From NCBI GenBank assembly GCA_014191855.1, contig BJHF01000064.1, positions 1 through 37,877 of the forward strand: a stretch of 37,877 nucleotides of DNA, given 5' to 3'. Numbering within the stretch: the first letter of the stretch is position 1; every line of letters starts with the position of its first letter. The position numbers were made by a program, and so were the translations under genes. Below are positions 17,277-25,309 of the stretch, piece by piece. The DNA comes from Deltaproteobacteria bacterium (GTDB lineage: Bacteria > Myxococcota_A > UBA796 > SXON01). Under the pieces are notes generated by a model. The model did no database searches. It worked only from the letters and a program-made list of their open reading frames with translations, and was not told the origin of the DNA.

Positions 17277-18707
17277 ATGCGACTCCCCTCCCCCTTCCTC
17301 GCCCCCGGACTCGGGCTCGCCCTGATGGGCTGCGTCGACAACCAGCTCTCGGCGGCCTCCACCAAGCTCGCCGTAAACCCGGAGCTGCTCGACCTCGGCG
17401 TGGTCGCCCCGCTCGGCTCCTCCACCGGCACGGTGTCCGTGAGCAGCGTCGGGCTGGGCGCGCTCACCGTCTCCTCGCTCACGATCTCGGGCAACGACAG
17501 CGATGTATTCGCGATCGACGGGGACCTCGGCGGCACGTCCCTCCCGAAGGGCGAGAGCCTCGACGTGCCGGTCGTGTTCACGCCCAGCGCCGTGGGGGCC
17601 TACGAAGCGGATCTCACCGTCCAGACCGATGCCAACACGGGAGAAGCCGCCTTCACCGTTCATCTCCGCGGCCTCGGCGCGTCTCCCTCCCTCGTCGTCG
17701 CCCCCTCTGCGGTCGATTTTGGCCACGTCGAGCTGGGCGCGGATGTGTTCGAGGTGATCACCCTGCAGTCCATCGGCCCGGTCCCCGCCACGCTCACGAG
17801 CGCGGAGCTCACGGGGGATGGCACCTTCTACCTCGTGGAGCTCACCACCCCGGCGGAGATCGCCAGCGGCGCCTCCTTGGAGCTGAGCGTCGGCTTCGGC
17901 CCGCTCAACGCCGATCCGCAAACGGCGGTGCTCACGCTGGCGACCGACGATCCCGATCTACCCAGCGTCATCATCCCCATCTCGGCCAACGTCTGCCTCG
18001 GCGAAGGCGCCTTCGATGCCGACGGTGACGGATACTCGGCCTGCGCGGGGGACTGCGACGACACCAACATCACGGTGCTCCCCGGCGCAACCGAGCTCGA
18101 AGACGGCCTCGACAACGACTGCGATGGAACGCTCGACGAAGGCACCGAAGCCTACGACGACGATGGCGATGGGTACAACGAGCAGGAGGGCGATTGCAAC
18201 GACGGGGACGCCGCCGTGTCGCCCTCCGCCGCCGAGTCCGAGAATGGTATCGACGACGACTGCAACGGCGCGGTCGACGACGGAACCGACGCCTATGACG
18301 ACGATGGCGACGGCTTCACGGAGCAGGGCGGCGACTGCGACGATGCCGAGAGCAGCACCTCTCCCGGATCACCCGAAACTCCCGACGGCCTGGACAACGA
18401 TTGTGACGGTTCCACCGATGAAGACACCCGCGCCGGCGACGACGACGGCGATGGCTACGACGAAGCCACGGGGGACTGTGACGACGGCGACGCCTCGGTG
18501 AGCCCCGACGGCGTGGAGCTGGCCAACGGCATGGACGACGACTGCGATGGCACGGTGGACGAAGGCACGAGCGCCTGGGATGACGACGGCGACGGGTACA
18601 CCGAAGACGGCGGCGACTGCGACGACACCACCACCAGCATCGGCCCCCACCGCCTCGAAGTCGTGGGCGACGGCATCGACAACGACTGCGACGGGAGCGC
18701 CGAATGA
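17277..18707 (+). CDS. Lipoprotein with two ASH-like domains and five MopE repeats
   Basis: This 476-aa protein has a lipoprotein signal ending LALMGC (Cys19). Residues about 30-240 form two ASH/HYDIN-like beta-sandwich domains, the type labelled choice-of-anchor D, seen in LDLGVVAPLGSSTGTVSV and VDFGHVELGADVFEVITL. Residues about 245-476 hold five MopE-type repeats of about 46 residues (DDDGDGY...GDCDD...DNDCDGT.DEGT), likely metal binding. An upstream in-frame ATG at 17262 would add five residues; 17277 is preferred because it directly precedes the signal peptide and sits 6 nt after a -10-like box. The stop overlaps the next start (ATGA at 18704-18707), so translation of the two genes is coupled. 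A surface scaffold role is inferred. Confidence 0.85.
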   Translation: MRLPSPFLAPGLGLALMGCVDNQLSAASTKLAVNPELLDLGVVAPLGSSTGTVSVSSVGLGALTVSSLTISGNDSDVFAIDGDLGGTSLPKGESLDVPVVFTPSAVGAYEADLTVQTDANTGEAAFTVHLRGLGASPSLVVAPSAVDFGHVELGADVFEVITLQSIGPVPATLTSAELTGDGTFYLVELTTPAEIASGASLELSVGFGPLNADPQTAVLTLATDDPDLPSVIIPISANVCLGEGAFDADGDGYSACAGDCDDTNITVLPGATELEDGLDNDCDGTLDEGTEAYDDDGDGYNEQEGDCNDGDAAVSPSAAESENGIDDDCNGAVDDGTDAYDDDGDGFTEQGGDCDDAESSTSPGSPETPDGLDNDCDGSTDEDTRAGDDDGDGYDEATGDCDDGDASVSPDGVELANGMDDDCDGTVDEGTSAWDDDGDGYTEDGGDCDDTTTSIGPHRLEVVGDGIDNDCDGSAE

Positions 18708-20761
18708 TCCCTCTCCTCCTCGCCCTGACCGCGCCGGCGCACGCGCTGGACATCCTGCTGTACCAGGACGCCTCGAAGAGCAAACAGGCCCAGGCCGCGC
18801 TCACCAAGCTCGGGTACGCCTACACCACGGCCACGAGCAGCACGTTCACGACGTATGTGACCAGCGGCACCTACGAATTGCTCGTGATCGACATGCCCAG
18901 CACCCTCCCCACGGGCTCCTGGGAGTCGGCGATCGCGAGCCATGTGTCGCGAGGCGGGATGGTGGTGATGGGCTACTGGAACTTTGATTCCAGCTCCTCC
19001 CTCCAGTCAACCTTCTCCTGTTCCGTCGCCTCGGATCTCTCGTCGCCCGGCGCCATCTACCGCTGGGACACCACCCATCCGATCTTCACTACCCCCTACG
19101 CGATCTCTGACATCACCACTCGCGGGGATGTGGGTTGGGCCGACGATGGCGATGAAATGCGGGCGACGGGCACGGCCACCCTCCCCGGCGGCTACGCCTC
19201 GGCGGTAAGCACCACCCGCGGCGCGATCTGCGAAGCCAACTCGGGCGCCACGATCTACAACGGGTTGTTGTTCGATGACTACAGCGGCGATCAAGACAGT
19301 GACGGTACGAAGGACATCATCGAGCTCATCGCCAACGAGATCTACTATGTCATCTACGGGGGATGCGACGAAGACAGCGACGGCTACGACTCCACGTCAA
19401 CGTCATGTGGCGGAGACGATTGCGATGACACGGATGCCGGTATCAACCCCGGCGCGGCCGAGATCGCGTACGACGGGATCGATCAGGACTGCGATGGCGC
19501 CGACCTCACGGACGTAGACGGGGATGGTCACGACGCGAGCAGCGTCGGAGGCGACGACTGCGACGACACGGATGCGACGATCTTCCCGGGAGCAACAGAG
19601 GTTCCCTACGACGGGATCGATCAGGACTGCGATGGCGCCGATCTCATCGACGTGGACGGCGACGGCTACGACGGCACCCGTGGCGGCGGCACGGACTGCG
19701 ACGACACGGACGCGACGGTGCACCCCGGCGCCTCCGAAGTGGCGGATGGTGTGGACGAAGATTGCGACGGCACCGTCGACGAGACGACCGACCTGCATGA
19801 CGACGACGGCGACGGCTGGACGGAGGAGGGAGGCGACTGCGACGACGCAGAATCGACGGTTCATCCTTCCGCAACCGAGACCTGCGACGGCGTGGACGAA
19901 GACTGTGACGGCACCATCGACGAAGAAACCTCCTGCGGCGACGACGATGGCGACGGCTACACCGAGGATACTGGCGATTGCCACGACGGCGATGCGTCGA
20001 TCAACCCGGGCGCCACCGAAACGCTCGGCAACGGCATCGACGACGATTGCGATGGCATCGTGGACGACGGCGGCGGCGACGCGGACGGAGACGGGGCTTC
20101 CCCCGCCGGCGGCGACTGTGACGATGGCGACGACACGACCTACGCGGGCGCCCCCGAGCTGGCGGACGGCGTAGACAACGACTGCGACGGCACCATCGAC
20201 GAAGGCACAACCGCCTACGACGACGACGGCGACGGGTATTCCGAGGATGGCGGCGACTGCGACGACACTGACGCGTTCGTGCACCCCGACGCCCCGGAGT
20301 TCGAGAACGGCTACGACGACGACTGCGACGAATCGGTGGACGAGGGCGGCGACCGCTACGACGACGATGGCGACGGCGTGACGGAGCGCGGCGGCGATTG
20401 TGACGACGCCAACGCCGACATCCACCCGGGCGCCGCTGAAACTGAGAACGGCGTGGATGACGACTGCGACGGCCTCGTCGACGAGGGCACCGATGCGTTC
20501 GATGCCGACGCCGACGGCACCTCGCCCGCCGATGGCGACTGCGACGACGCCGAGCCCTGGGTCAACCCCGACGCAACCGAGCGCTGCAACGACGTAGACG
20601 ACAATTGCGACGGCGCGGTGGACGAGGGCTGCGACGGCGACACCGCGTCAGCCGATCCGAGCAAGGATGGAGCGGGGGATTGTGGATGTGGCGGTGGATC
20701 CCCGGTGGCGGGCGCGCTGATCCTGGCCTCGGCCCTCGCGATGGCGCGCCGGCGCCGATAG
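18704..20761 (+). CDS. MYXO-CTERM surface protein with nine MopE repeats
   Basis: This 685-aa protein has a Sec signal (MIPLLLALTAPAHA, cleaved before LDILLY). Residues about 15-220 look like an alpha/beta, class I amidotransferase-like (ThuA/DUF4350-type) domain without an obvious catalytic Cys. This assignment is tentative. Residues about 222-650 hold nine MopE-type repeats of about 46 residues. The last 28 residues are a MYXO-CTERM sorting tail: CGCG, a hydrophobic stretch (AGALILASALA) and RRRR. Tails of this kind are processed by the intramembrane protease called myxosortase and lead to surface display in Myxococcota. The gene overlaps the upstream lipoprotein gene by 4 nt. Repeats 1 and 2 share a 35-nt identical stretch, a sign of recent duplication. 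The ligand is unknown. Confidence 0.88.
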   Translation: MIPLLLALTAPAHALDILLYQDASKSKQAQAALTKLGYAYTTATSSTFTTYVTSGTYELLVIDMPSTLPTGSWESAIASHVSRGGMVVMGYWNFDSSSSLQSTFSCSVASDLSSPGAIYRWDTTHPIFTTPYAISDITTRGDVGWADDGDEMRATGTATLPGGYASAVSTTRGAICEANSGATIYNGLLFDDYSGDQDSDGTKDIIELIANEIYYVIYGGCDEDSDGYDSTSTSCGGDDCDDTDAGINPGAAEIAYDGIDQDCDGADLTDVDGDGHDASSVGGDDCDDTDATIFPGATEVPYDGIDQDCDGADLIDVDGDGYDGTRGGGTDCDDTDATVHPGASEVADGVDEDCDGTVDETTDLHDDDGDGWTEEGGDCDDAESTVHPSATETCDGVDEDCDGTIDEETSCGDDDGDGYTEDTGDCHDGDASINPGATETLGNGIDDDCDGIVDDGGGDADGDGASPAGGDCDDGDDTTYAGAPELADGVDNDCDGTIDEGTTAYDDDGDGYSEDGGDCDDTDAFVHPDAPEFENGYDDDCDESVDEGGDRYDDDGDGVTERGGDCDDANADIHPGAAETENGVDDDCDGLVDEGTDAFDADADGTSPADGDCDDAEPWVNPDATERCNDVDDNCDGAVDEGCDGDTASADPSKDGAGDCGCGGGSPVAGALILASALAMARRRR
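19469..19641 (+). repeat. Near-identical DNA repeat within the MopE array
   Basis: A 35-nt stretch at 19469-19503 recurs exactly at 19607-19641, one repeat unit (138 bp, 46 codons) downstream, covering the YDGIDQDCDGAD part of repeats 1 and 2. Other units in the array are far more diverged at DNA level, so this pair probably arose by recent tandem duplication or gene conversion. Confidence 0.75.
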
Positions 20762-20782
20762 CCGCTCAAACGCGCACGTAGC

Positions 20783-21496
20783 TCACCACCCGAGCGCCGC
20801 GGCGTTCTCCACGAGCTGCTGCGCCAGCGCCTCCCCTCGCAGCCGCTCCATCGCCGCCACAACCAGGGGAAGCATCGAGGGCTCCGACCGGCCGCTGTGC
20901 GGCGAAGGCCGCTGATCGGGCGCGTCCGTCTCCGCGAGCAAGCGCGCGCGCGGAACCCGCATCAGCGCCTCAAGCGGCTTTCGCGCGCCGGGCCACGTGA
21001 GCGCTCCCCCAAACGAGAGATGCAGCCCCAACCCCACGTAGATCGGAACCAGCTCGGCGCCGCCCGAGTAGCTGTGGAGCACGCCCCGCACAGGGCTCCA
21101 GCGCTTCAGCGTAGCGACGAGCGCGCCGTGCGCGCGGTAGCCGTGCAGCACGACGGGCAGACCGCTCTCTCGTGCCAACGCCAGGTGCCCCTCAAGCACG
21201 CGCACCTGCTCGTCCATCGCCACCGGCACGCGGCCATCGAGCCCGCACTCCCCGATCGCCGAAGCGCCAGAGAGATCCCTCGGAATCGAGCGCGACCGGG
21301 ACAAAGCACAGGGGTGCGTGCCGAGCGCGAACCGCCAGCCAAATTCCCCGCTCAGCGCCCGCAGCCGCCCCCAGCCCTTCTCCTCAACCGCCGGCACCAG
21401 AACGCCGCGCACACCCGCCGCCCGGGCACGCGCCATCACCTCGCCACGATCGGCGTCAAACGCGGCGTCATCGAGGTGGGCGTGCGTGTCGAACAG
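20783..21496 (-). CDS. TatD-family metal-dependent hydrolase, likely CTG start
   Basis: This protein is about 237 aa. The TatD/YcfH family is shown by an N-terminal FDTHAHLDD (metal-binding HxH), GECGLD (Glu ligand), VVLHGY and GVLHSYSGG (His ligands) and LLAETDAPDQRP (Asp). TatD proteins are Mg2+-dependent DNases or exonucleases linked to DNA repair and DNA degradation. The first ATG in frame (21439) would remove the DTHAH motif, so translation must start earlier. Between the previous stop in this frame and that motif there is no ATG, GTG or TTG, but CTG at 21494-21496 lies about 8 nt after an AGGA sequence and directly precedes FDTHAH. A rare CTG start is therefore proposed. The gene follows the FG-GAP/CARDB lipoprotein gene by 42 nt on the same strand. 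Confidence 0.82.
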   Translation of the reverse strand: MFDTHAHLDDAAFDADRGEVMARARAAGVRGVLVPAVEEKGWGRLRALSGEFGWRFALGTHPCALSRSRSIPRDLSGASAIGECGLDGRVPVAMDEQVRVLEGHLALARESGLPVVLHGYRAHGALVATLKRWSPVRGVLHSYSGGAELVPIYVGLGLHLSFGGALTWPGARKPLEALMRVPRARLLAETDAPDQRPSPHSGRSEPSMLPLVVAAMERLRGEALAQQLVENAAALGW

Positions 21497-21538
21497 GGGG
21501 TGAATCCTACCGCATTGGTTGGCGCTGCGGATACCCCC

Positions 21539-23509
21539 CTACGGGCAAACCGTATCGCTCCAGTCCGCCTCGTTGTTCGCCTCGTCGCACTCCGAAACTG
21601 CCCCGGTCGTATCCACCTTCACGCGAAACCCGTCGGCGCCGAGGTCGGCGATGTCGAGGTCGAACTGGAGGCCCTCGATGGAGGTCCCCGCCGCGATCGC
21701 CGGCAACGCCTCCGTCCCCACAAGGCGCTCGCTCCCGCCATCCACCGCGTAGAGCTCCAAAATCGCCCCCGCTTCCACGTCCACAGACCCCGCGTTCCAA
21801 ACCCAGGCCCCCACCGCCACCGGGCCGTAGTCGCAGTCCGCCACGCACACGTCCGTGATGTCCGGCACGAGATCGGGGGTTCCCGGCTGATCACTCGCCA
21901 CCCGCGCCCGGTACACGTTGTATTTGTTCCAGTACGGATCCGGGCTCGCAGGCACCGAACCGTCGGGGTTCAGGTTGGTGATCGCGAAGTCGTGGATGCC
22001 CCAGGTGCTCCCCGAGGCCGGCCAACCGCCGCCGTCATGCTCCAGCACGGTCACGGCGTGCGCCGCCGGACCGATGACTTTATTGCTTACGAACACGATC
22101 TCGGCGTGCCCATCGTGATCGATATCCGCTACTGAGGGGTACTCAAACGCGGTCCCCGACGAGTGTTTGCTGTTCGTGTAGTTCGTCGCCCCCGTGGCGC
22201 CGTCGAAGATCTTGAAGGTGCTCTGGTCCGCGAACAGGATCTCCAGGCCCCCCGTGCCATCCACGTCGTACCCAGAACACCCCGCCAAACCAGATGAATC
22301 GTCCATCGGAACGGACCACACTTTCGTGCCGTCCAATTCGTACTCCACAAACGTCGCGCTGGCGCCCCAGGCCACCTCGGCGAGCCCGTCCCCATCGAAG
22401 TCGCCGGCGCACGGCGGACCGGGCTGTGCCGTTCCGTAGGTGCGCTTGTAGATGTTCGTGCCGTCGTGGTCCCACAACGTCCATTGATTGCCGACAAAGC
22501 CGATCTCGGCCTCCGCATCGCCATCGGCCTGGATGATGATCGGCCACATGCCGTAACTGCCGCCCTCGCCGCTGTTCCAAAGCAGGGTGCCATCGCTGTC
22601 GTACAATTTGCCGGCGAACGCCAGCTCCTGGTCACCATCGAGGTCCACGTCTCCCACCGCGGCGATGGCATAGGTTGCGCTCCCCGCGGACATCTGGAAC
22701 TTCTTCTTGCCGGTCGTCCCGTTGTACACGGTGTCATAGGCGATCACCTCCGGCGCGCCATCCTCGTTCAGGTCGGCGACGCTGATGAGCGGAAGATAGC
22801 CAAGGTTCGCCGTCGAGTTCCCGGTCCACTTCAGCGCCCCGGTGTTGCTCAGCGCGATGGGGTGCCCGGCGCTGTCGTAGCCCAATACATCCGGCGTACC
22901 GTCTGCATCCACGTCCGCCACCGCAACGCCCGACGCAAAGCCGGCTCCGTTGTATACCCACTTCTCCGCGCCTGTCGCCCCATCGAACGCCACGATCCCC
23001 GCCTTGGAAAACGAGCTGTCAATCACGTTGGTCAGCACGTCGGGCGTGTCGTCCTGGTCGATGTCGCCGTCCCCGTCGTCATCGTCCAGATTCCCCATCA
23101 CCGGCGTTGTCGCCGACTGATCGTAGGCGCCGGTCACCGTGTCCACCGTCCACTTCACCTTCACGCTCCACGGGTCGGTCACCGCGCCGCCCGAGGTCGA
23201 CTCACACACCGGGTCGATGGTCACCGCGCCCGCTTCCCCAAGGTCCAACACCTCGCAGTCCTCGTCGAGGCAGTCCGCGCGTCCGTTGCCGTCGTCGTCG
23301 GGGAATCCCTCGTCCACCTTGCCATCGCCGTCGTCGTCCTCGCCGTTGCACACCTCGTCGCTCAGGTCTGCGGTGTCGGTGTCCCCGTTCGGATTGAAGC
23401 CAGAGTCTCCCTCGTCAAACCCGGTCTTGTGGTCGGTCGCGTTGAGGCCGCTGTCGATCTCACAGGCGACAACGAGCAGCAGGGGCAACAGCGAAAAACT
23501 CACGCGCAC
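21539..23509 (-). CDS. FG-GAP/VCBS-repeat lipoprotein with C-terminal CARDB domain
   Basis: This 656-aa protein starts at GTG 23509 (an in-frame GTG at 23503 is the alternative) with the signal MRVSFSLLPLLLVVAC and lipidated Cys16. A short MopE-like stretch (EVCNGEDDDGDGKVDEG...DCLDEDCE) follows an acidic linker. The centre, about residues 130-540, holds VCBS/FG-GAP-like repeats (VADVDADGTPDVLGYD, VADLNEDGAPEVIAYD, AGDFDGDGLAEVAWGA, VADIDHDGHAEIVFVS), a calcium-binding beta-propeller. The last roughly 110 residues resemble a CARDB domain ending in SECDEANNEADW. Such proteins are usually surface adhesins or components of extracellular complexes. A TATGGT -10-like box lies 21 nt upstream. The frame runs to 23797, but nothing upstream of 23509 looks coding. 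Confidence 0.87.
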   Translation of the reverse strand: MRVSFSLLPLLLVVACEIDSGLNATDHKTGFDEGDSGFNPNGDTDTADLSDEVCNGEDDDGDGKVDEGFPDDDGNGRADCLDEDCEVLDLGEAGAVTIDPVCESTSGGAVTDPWSVKVKWTVDTVTGAYDQSATTPVMGNLDDDDGDGDIDQDDTPDVLTNVIDSSFSKAGIVAFDGATGAEKWVYNGAGFASGVAVADVDADGTPDVLGYDSAGHPIALSNTGALKWTGNSTANLGYLPLISVADLNEDGAPEVIAYDTVYNGTTGKKKFQMSAGSATYAIAAVGDVDLDGDQELAFAGKLYDSDGTLLWNSGEGGSYGMWPIIIQADGDAEAEIGFVGNQWTLWDHDGTNIYKRTYGTAQPGPPCAGDFDGDGLAEVAWGASATFVEYELDGTKVWSVPMDDSSGLAGCSGYDVDGTGGLEILFADQSTFKIFDGATGATNYTNSKHSSGTAFEYPSVADIDHDGHAEIVFVSNKVIGPAAHAVTVLEHDGGGWPASGSTWGIHDFAITNLNPDGSVPASPDPYWNKYNVYRARVASDQPGTPDLVPDITDVCVADCDYGPVAVGAWVWNAGSVDVEAGAILELYAVDGGSERLVGTEALPAIAAGTSIEGLQFDLDIADLGADGFRVKVDTTGAVSECDEANNEADWSDTVCP

Positions 23510-23530
23510 GGCGCCATCCGGGGGTGGGGG

Positions 23531-23560
23531 ACCATACCCCGGAAGCCGAGAGATCGTCAG
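23531..23560 (-). promoter_or_regulatory. Possible promoter of the FG-GAP/CARDB lipoprotein gene
   Basis: On the minus strand a CTGACG box (23560-23555) and a TATGGT box (23536-23531) are 18 bp apart, and the -10 box lies 21 nt before the GTG at 23509. Similarity to sigma-70-type boxes is moderate. Confidence 0.35.
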
Positions 23561-23639
23561 GGCGATCGGCGGATCCCGGTCGCCACTGCTTGGGCGGGGT
23601 CGCTGCCGATCGCGGCGCCACCGGAGGACCTTCCAAACC

Positions 23640-23693
23640 GAGCATCCCCCTCCATAGGTGACTTTGCGGCGAGCATCCCCTCCCCCAAGTGAC
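23640..23693. repeat. Two direct 23-nt repeats upstream of the CARDB lipoprotein gene
   Basis: GAGCATCCCC...GTGAC at 23640-23662 recurs at 23671-23693, matching at 18 of 23 positions with 31 bp between the starts. Being 130-180 bp upstream of the lipoprotein start, they could be regulator-binding sites, or remnants of a dispersed repeat. Confidence 0.45.
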
Positions 23694-23902
23694 AGTTCCA
23701 GGGCCCAGGGACCGATCCGTCCCCCCGGCCGGGGAAAACATGGCGTTCGTCCGTAGGACGGGCGGCGGCTATACCGGCCGCACGGCTGCCCCGTCACATT
23801 TTTGAGGGCATGCTCGGCCCGTTGTCACGCTGGGAGGGGGATGCCCTTCGCGGCCCCCAAACCTGGCTGAAACCGGCTACCCCGTTCATGGTGCCCCCCG
23901 GG

Positions 23903-24065
23903 ATGTTCATCCGCGTCCTCAGCCTCCTTCTGGCCGTCGGTCGAGACCAACGAGGCCAACGAGTCCAACGGCGCTTGTGTCGGATTCCCCGACGGAATCG
24001 GCGGGATCTACTGGCGCTGTTCGGGGGAGGCGAACGGCTGGTATGGGTACGAGGGGTTACTCTGA
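23903..24065 (+). pseudogene. Possible frameshifted small secreted protein
   Basis: ATG 23903 opens a signal-like segment (MFIRVLSLLLAV). A one-base shift near 23939 would join it to a neighbouring frame that reads VETNEANESNGACVGFPDG, a Cys/Trp-rich middle (GIYWRCSGEANGWYGY) and TGA at 24063-24065. The downstream part has high GC at third positions and a protein-like composition, but it has no start codon of its own. A broken roughly 53-aa exported peptide gene or a sequencing error would explain this; chance is also possible. No family is recognised. Confidence 0.3.
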
Positions 24066-24126
24066 GGCGCGGTGGCTCTCGCGCCATCGCGCTTGCCGTT
24101 TCCCTTTGGATGCGCATACCGTGCAC

Positions 24127-24240
24127 ATGGAGGTGCCAGTGTCGGCAGTCTACAACACGCGAGCCGGCAAGAGGCCCATAAACCTCTCCTTGAACGAGGA
24201 TCTTGTGGTGATCGGATCATCGCGGCGATCGACATCGTGA
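24127..24240 (+). pseudogene. CcdA-like antitoxin N-terminal fragment
   Basis: A 37-aa frame starting at ATG 24127 contains AGKRPINLSLNEDLV. This closely matches the N-terminal DNA-binding strand of CcdA-type antitoxins, which typically read KRPTNLSLNEDLV. After that motif the similarity stops and the frame ends at 24240 with unrelated residues. The helical part that would neutralise a CcdB toxin is missing, and neither other frame restores it. No toxin gene lies next to it. It is probably a relic of a degraded toxin-antitoxin module. The surrounding 23.5-24.3 kb stretch has no other gene-like frame apart from the possible broken peptide at 23903. Confidence 0.5.
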
Positions 24241-24301
24241 TTTCTCGGGCGTGGAAGTAGCGCCAACCCCTCCCAAGCGCGTGCCCAGGATACCGCCCCG
24301 T

Positions 24302-25027
24302 GTGACCGCCGCCCCAAGGCTGATCCTGCTCCCCGGCCTCGACGGCACGGGTCGGCTCTTCGACGCTTTCATCCCCGAGCTCGGCGACCACCCCACCCAG
24401 ATCGTCGCCTACCCCGCCGATCGCGTACTCCGCGTCGATGCCCTCGCCGACCTCGTCCAGGCCGCGCTCCCGGAGTCCGGACCGATCGTGCTCGTGGGCG
24501 AGTCCTTCTCCGGCCGCGTCGCGTTGGAGGTCGCGGCACGCGAGCCGTCGCGAACGCTCGGCGTCGTCCTCGTCGCGTCGTTCATCCGAAACCCCACCTT
24601 CGTACCGCCCCTGTTCGCGGCCATGCTCCCGGACTTCGCGTTCGCGGTGACTCCGCCGCGATGGCTATTTCGAGCGCTGCTCGCTGGCGAAGACGCACCC
24701 GAGGCGCTGGTCGACGAGCTCCAGCGGTCGATTGCCTCGGTGACCCCGCCGGTGCTCGCCGCGCGCGTCCGCGAGGTCCTGAACCACACCGCGACGGCTC
24801 GGCCCGAATTCGCCCAACTCCCCGCGCTCTACCTCCGCGGCACCCAGGACCGGCTCGTCGGAAAGGCAGCCGTTGCCGGCGTCGCCGCGATGCTGCCGCA
24901 GTTGCAGGTGGTGGAGATCGACGCGCCCCACCTGGTGCTGCAGCGGGGGCCGGTGGAGGCCGCGAGGGTGATCGCCGAGTTCGTTGACGGGATCAGCCGC
25001 GGGATCATCGGCGATCTACGCGGTTGA
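24302..25027 (+). CDS. Alpha/beta hydrolase
   Basis: This is a 241-aa alpha/beta-hydrolase-fold protein: an N-terminal strand-turn LILLPGLDGTGRLF (oxyanion region), nucleophile elbow GESFSG (Ser68), acid Asp183 in RGTQDRL and catalytic His210 in APHLVLQ. It has no signal peptide, so it is probably cytoplasmic. Such enzymes hydrolyse esters, lipids or similar small molecules; nothing here narrows the substrate. The frame extends to GTG 24251, which would add 17 residues rich in Pro and Arg. GTG 24302 is preferred because it starts just before the conserved core, although no strong Shine-Dalgarno sequence decides between them. It lies directly after the degraded CcdA region and seems to stand alone. 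Confidence 0.8.
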   Translation: MTAAPRLILLPGLDGTGRLFDAFIPELGDHPTQIVAYPADRVLRVDALADLVQAALPESGPIVLVGESFSGRVALEVAAREPSRTLGVVLVASFIRNPTFVPPLFAAMLPDFAFAVTPPRWLFRALLAGEDAPEALVDELQRSIASVTPPVLAARVREVLNHTATARPEFAQLPALYLRGTQDRLVGKAAVAGVAAMLPQLQVVEIDAPHLVLQRGPVEAARVIAEFVDGISRGIIGDLRG

Positions 25028-25274
25028 CGCCGCCAACTCAGCGCGCCCGCGACCTCCACACGCCTGAACCCACGTGGGGCACCGATGCAGCCATCGGCAG
25101 CGACTATTTTTACCGTTCAACCTTGACAGTATTTCGCGTGCGATCCGAGCTCCGTCCCAACCCCACGCCCGACATCCTCTCTGTCTCGTTCCCGCGGGCC
25201 GTCCGCGCGTCCTGGGCGCGTCGGCCAGCTCGGCGGCCGATTTGGGCCTCCGTCCTGGCTCCAGCCGCGACTCT

Positions 25275-25309
25275 ATGGGCCAAAAAAGCCCATGTTACGT
25301 TATTTTATG
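25275..25309 (+). promoter_or_regulatory. Hairpin with T-rich 3' side at the HNH gene start
   Basis: ATGGGC (25275-25280) and GCCCAT (25288-25293) form a 6-bp stem around a CAAAAAA loop. An AT-rich run ending in TTATTTTATG follows. The first candidate start codon of the HNH gene (25292) is partly inside the stem; a second in-frame ATG lies at 25307. The structure could be a terminator for upstream transcription or a control on initiation. The rest of the 25028-25291 gap shows no gene, only a locally AT-rich TTGACA-containing stretch near 25105-25135. Confidence 0.4.

Noticed and set aside
18016..20597. Tandem repeats at 18.0-20.6 kb considered as a CRISPR array or satellite
   Set aside because: The units are about 138 bp, in frame and protein-coding (MopE repeats), with diverged rather than identical repeats and no unique spacers.
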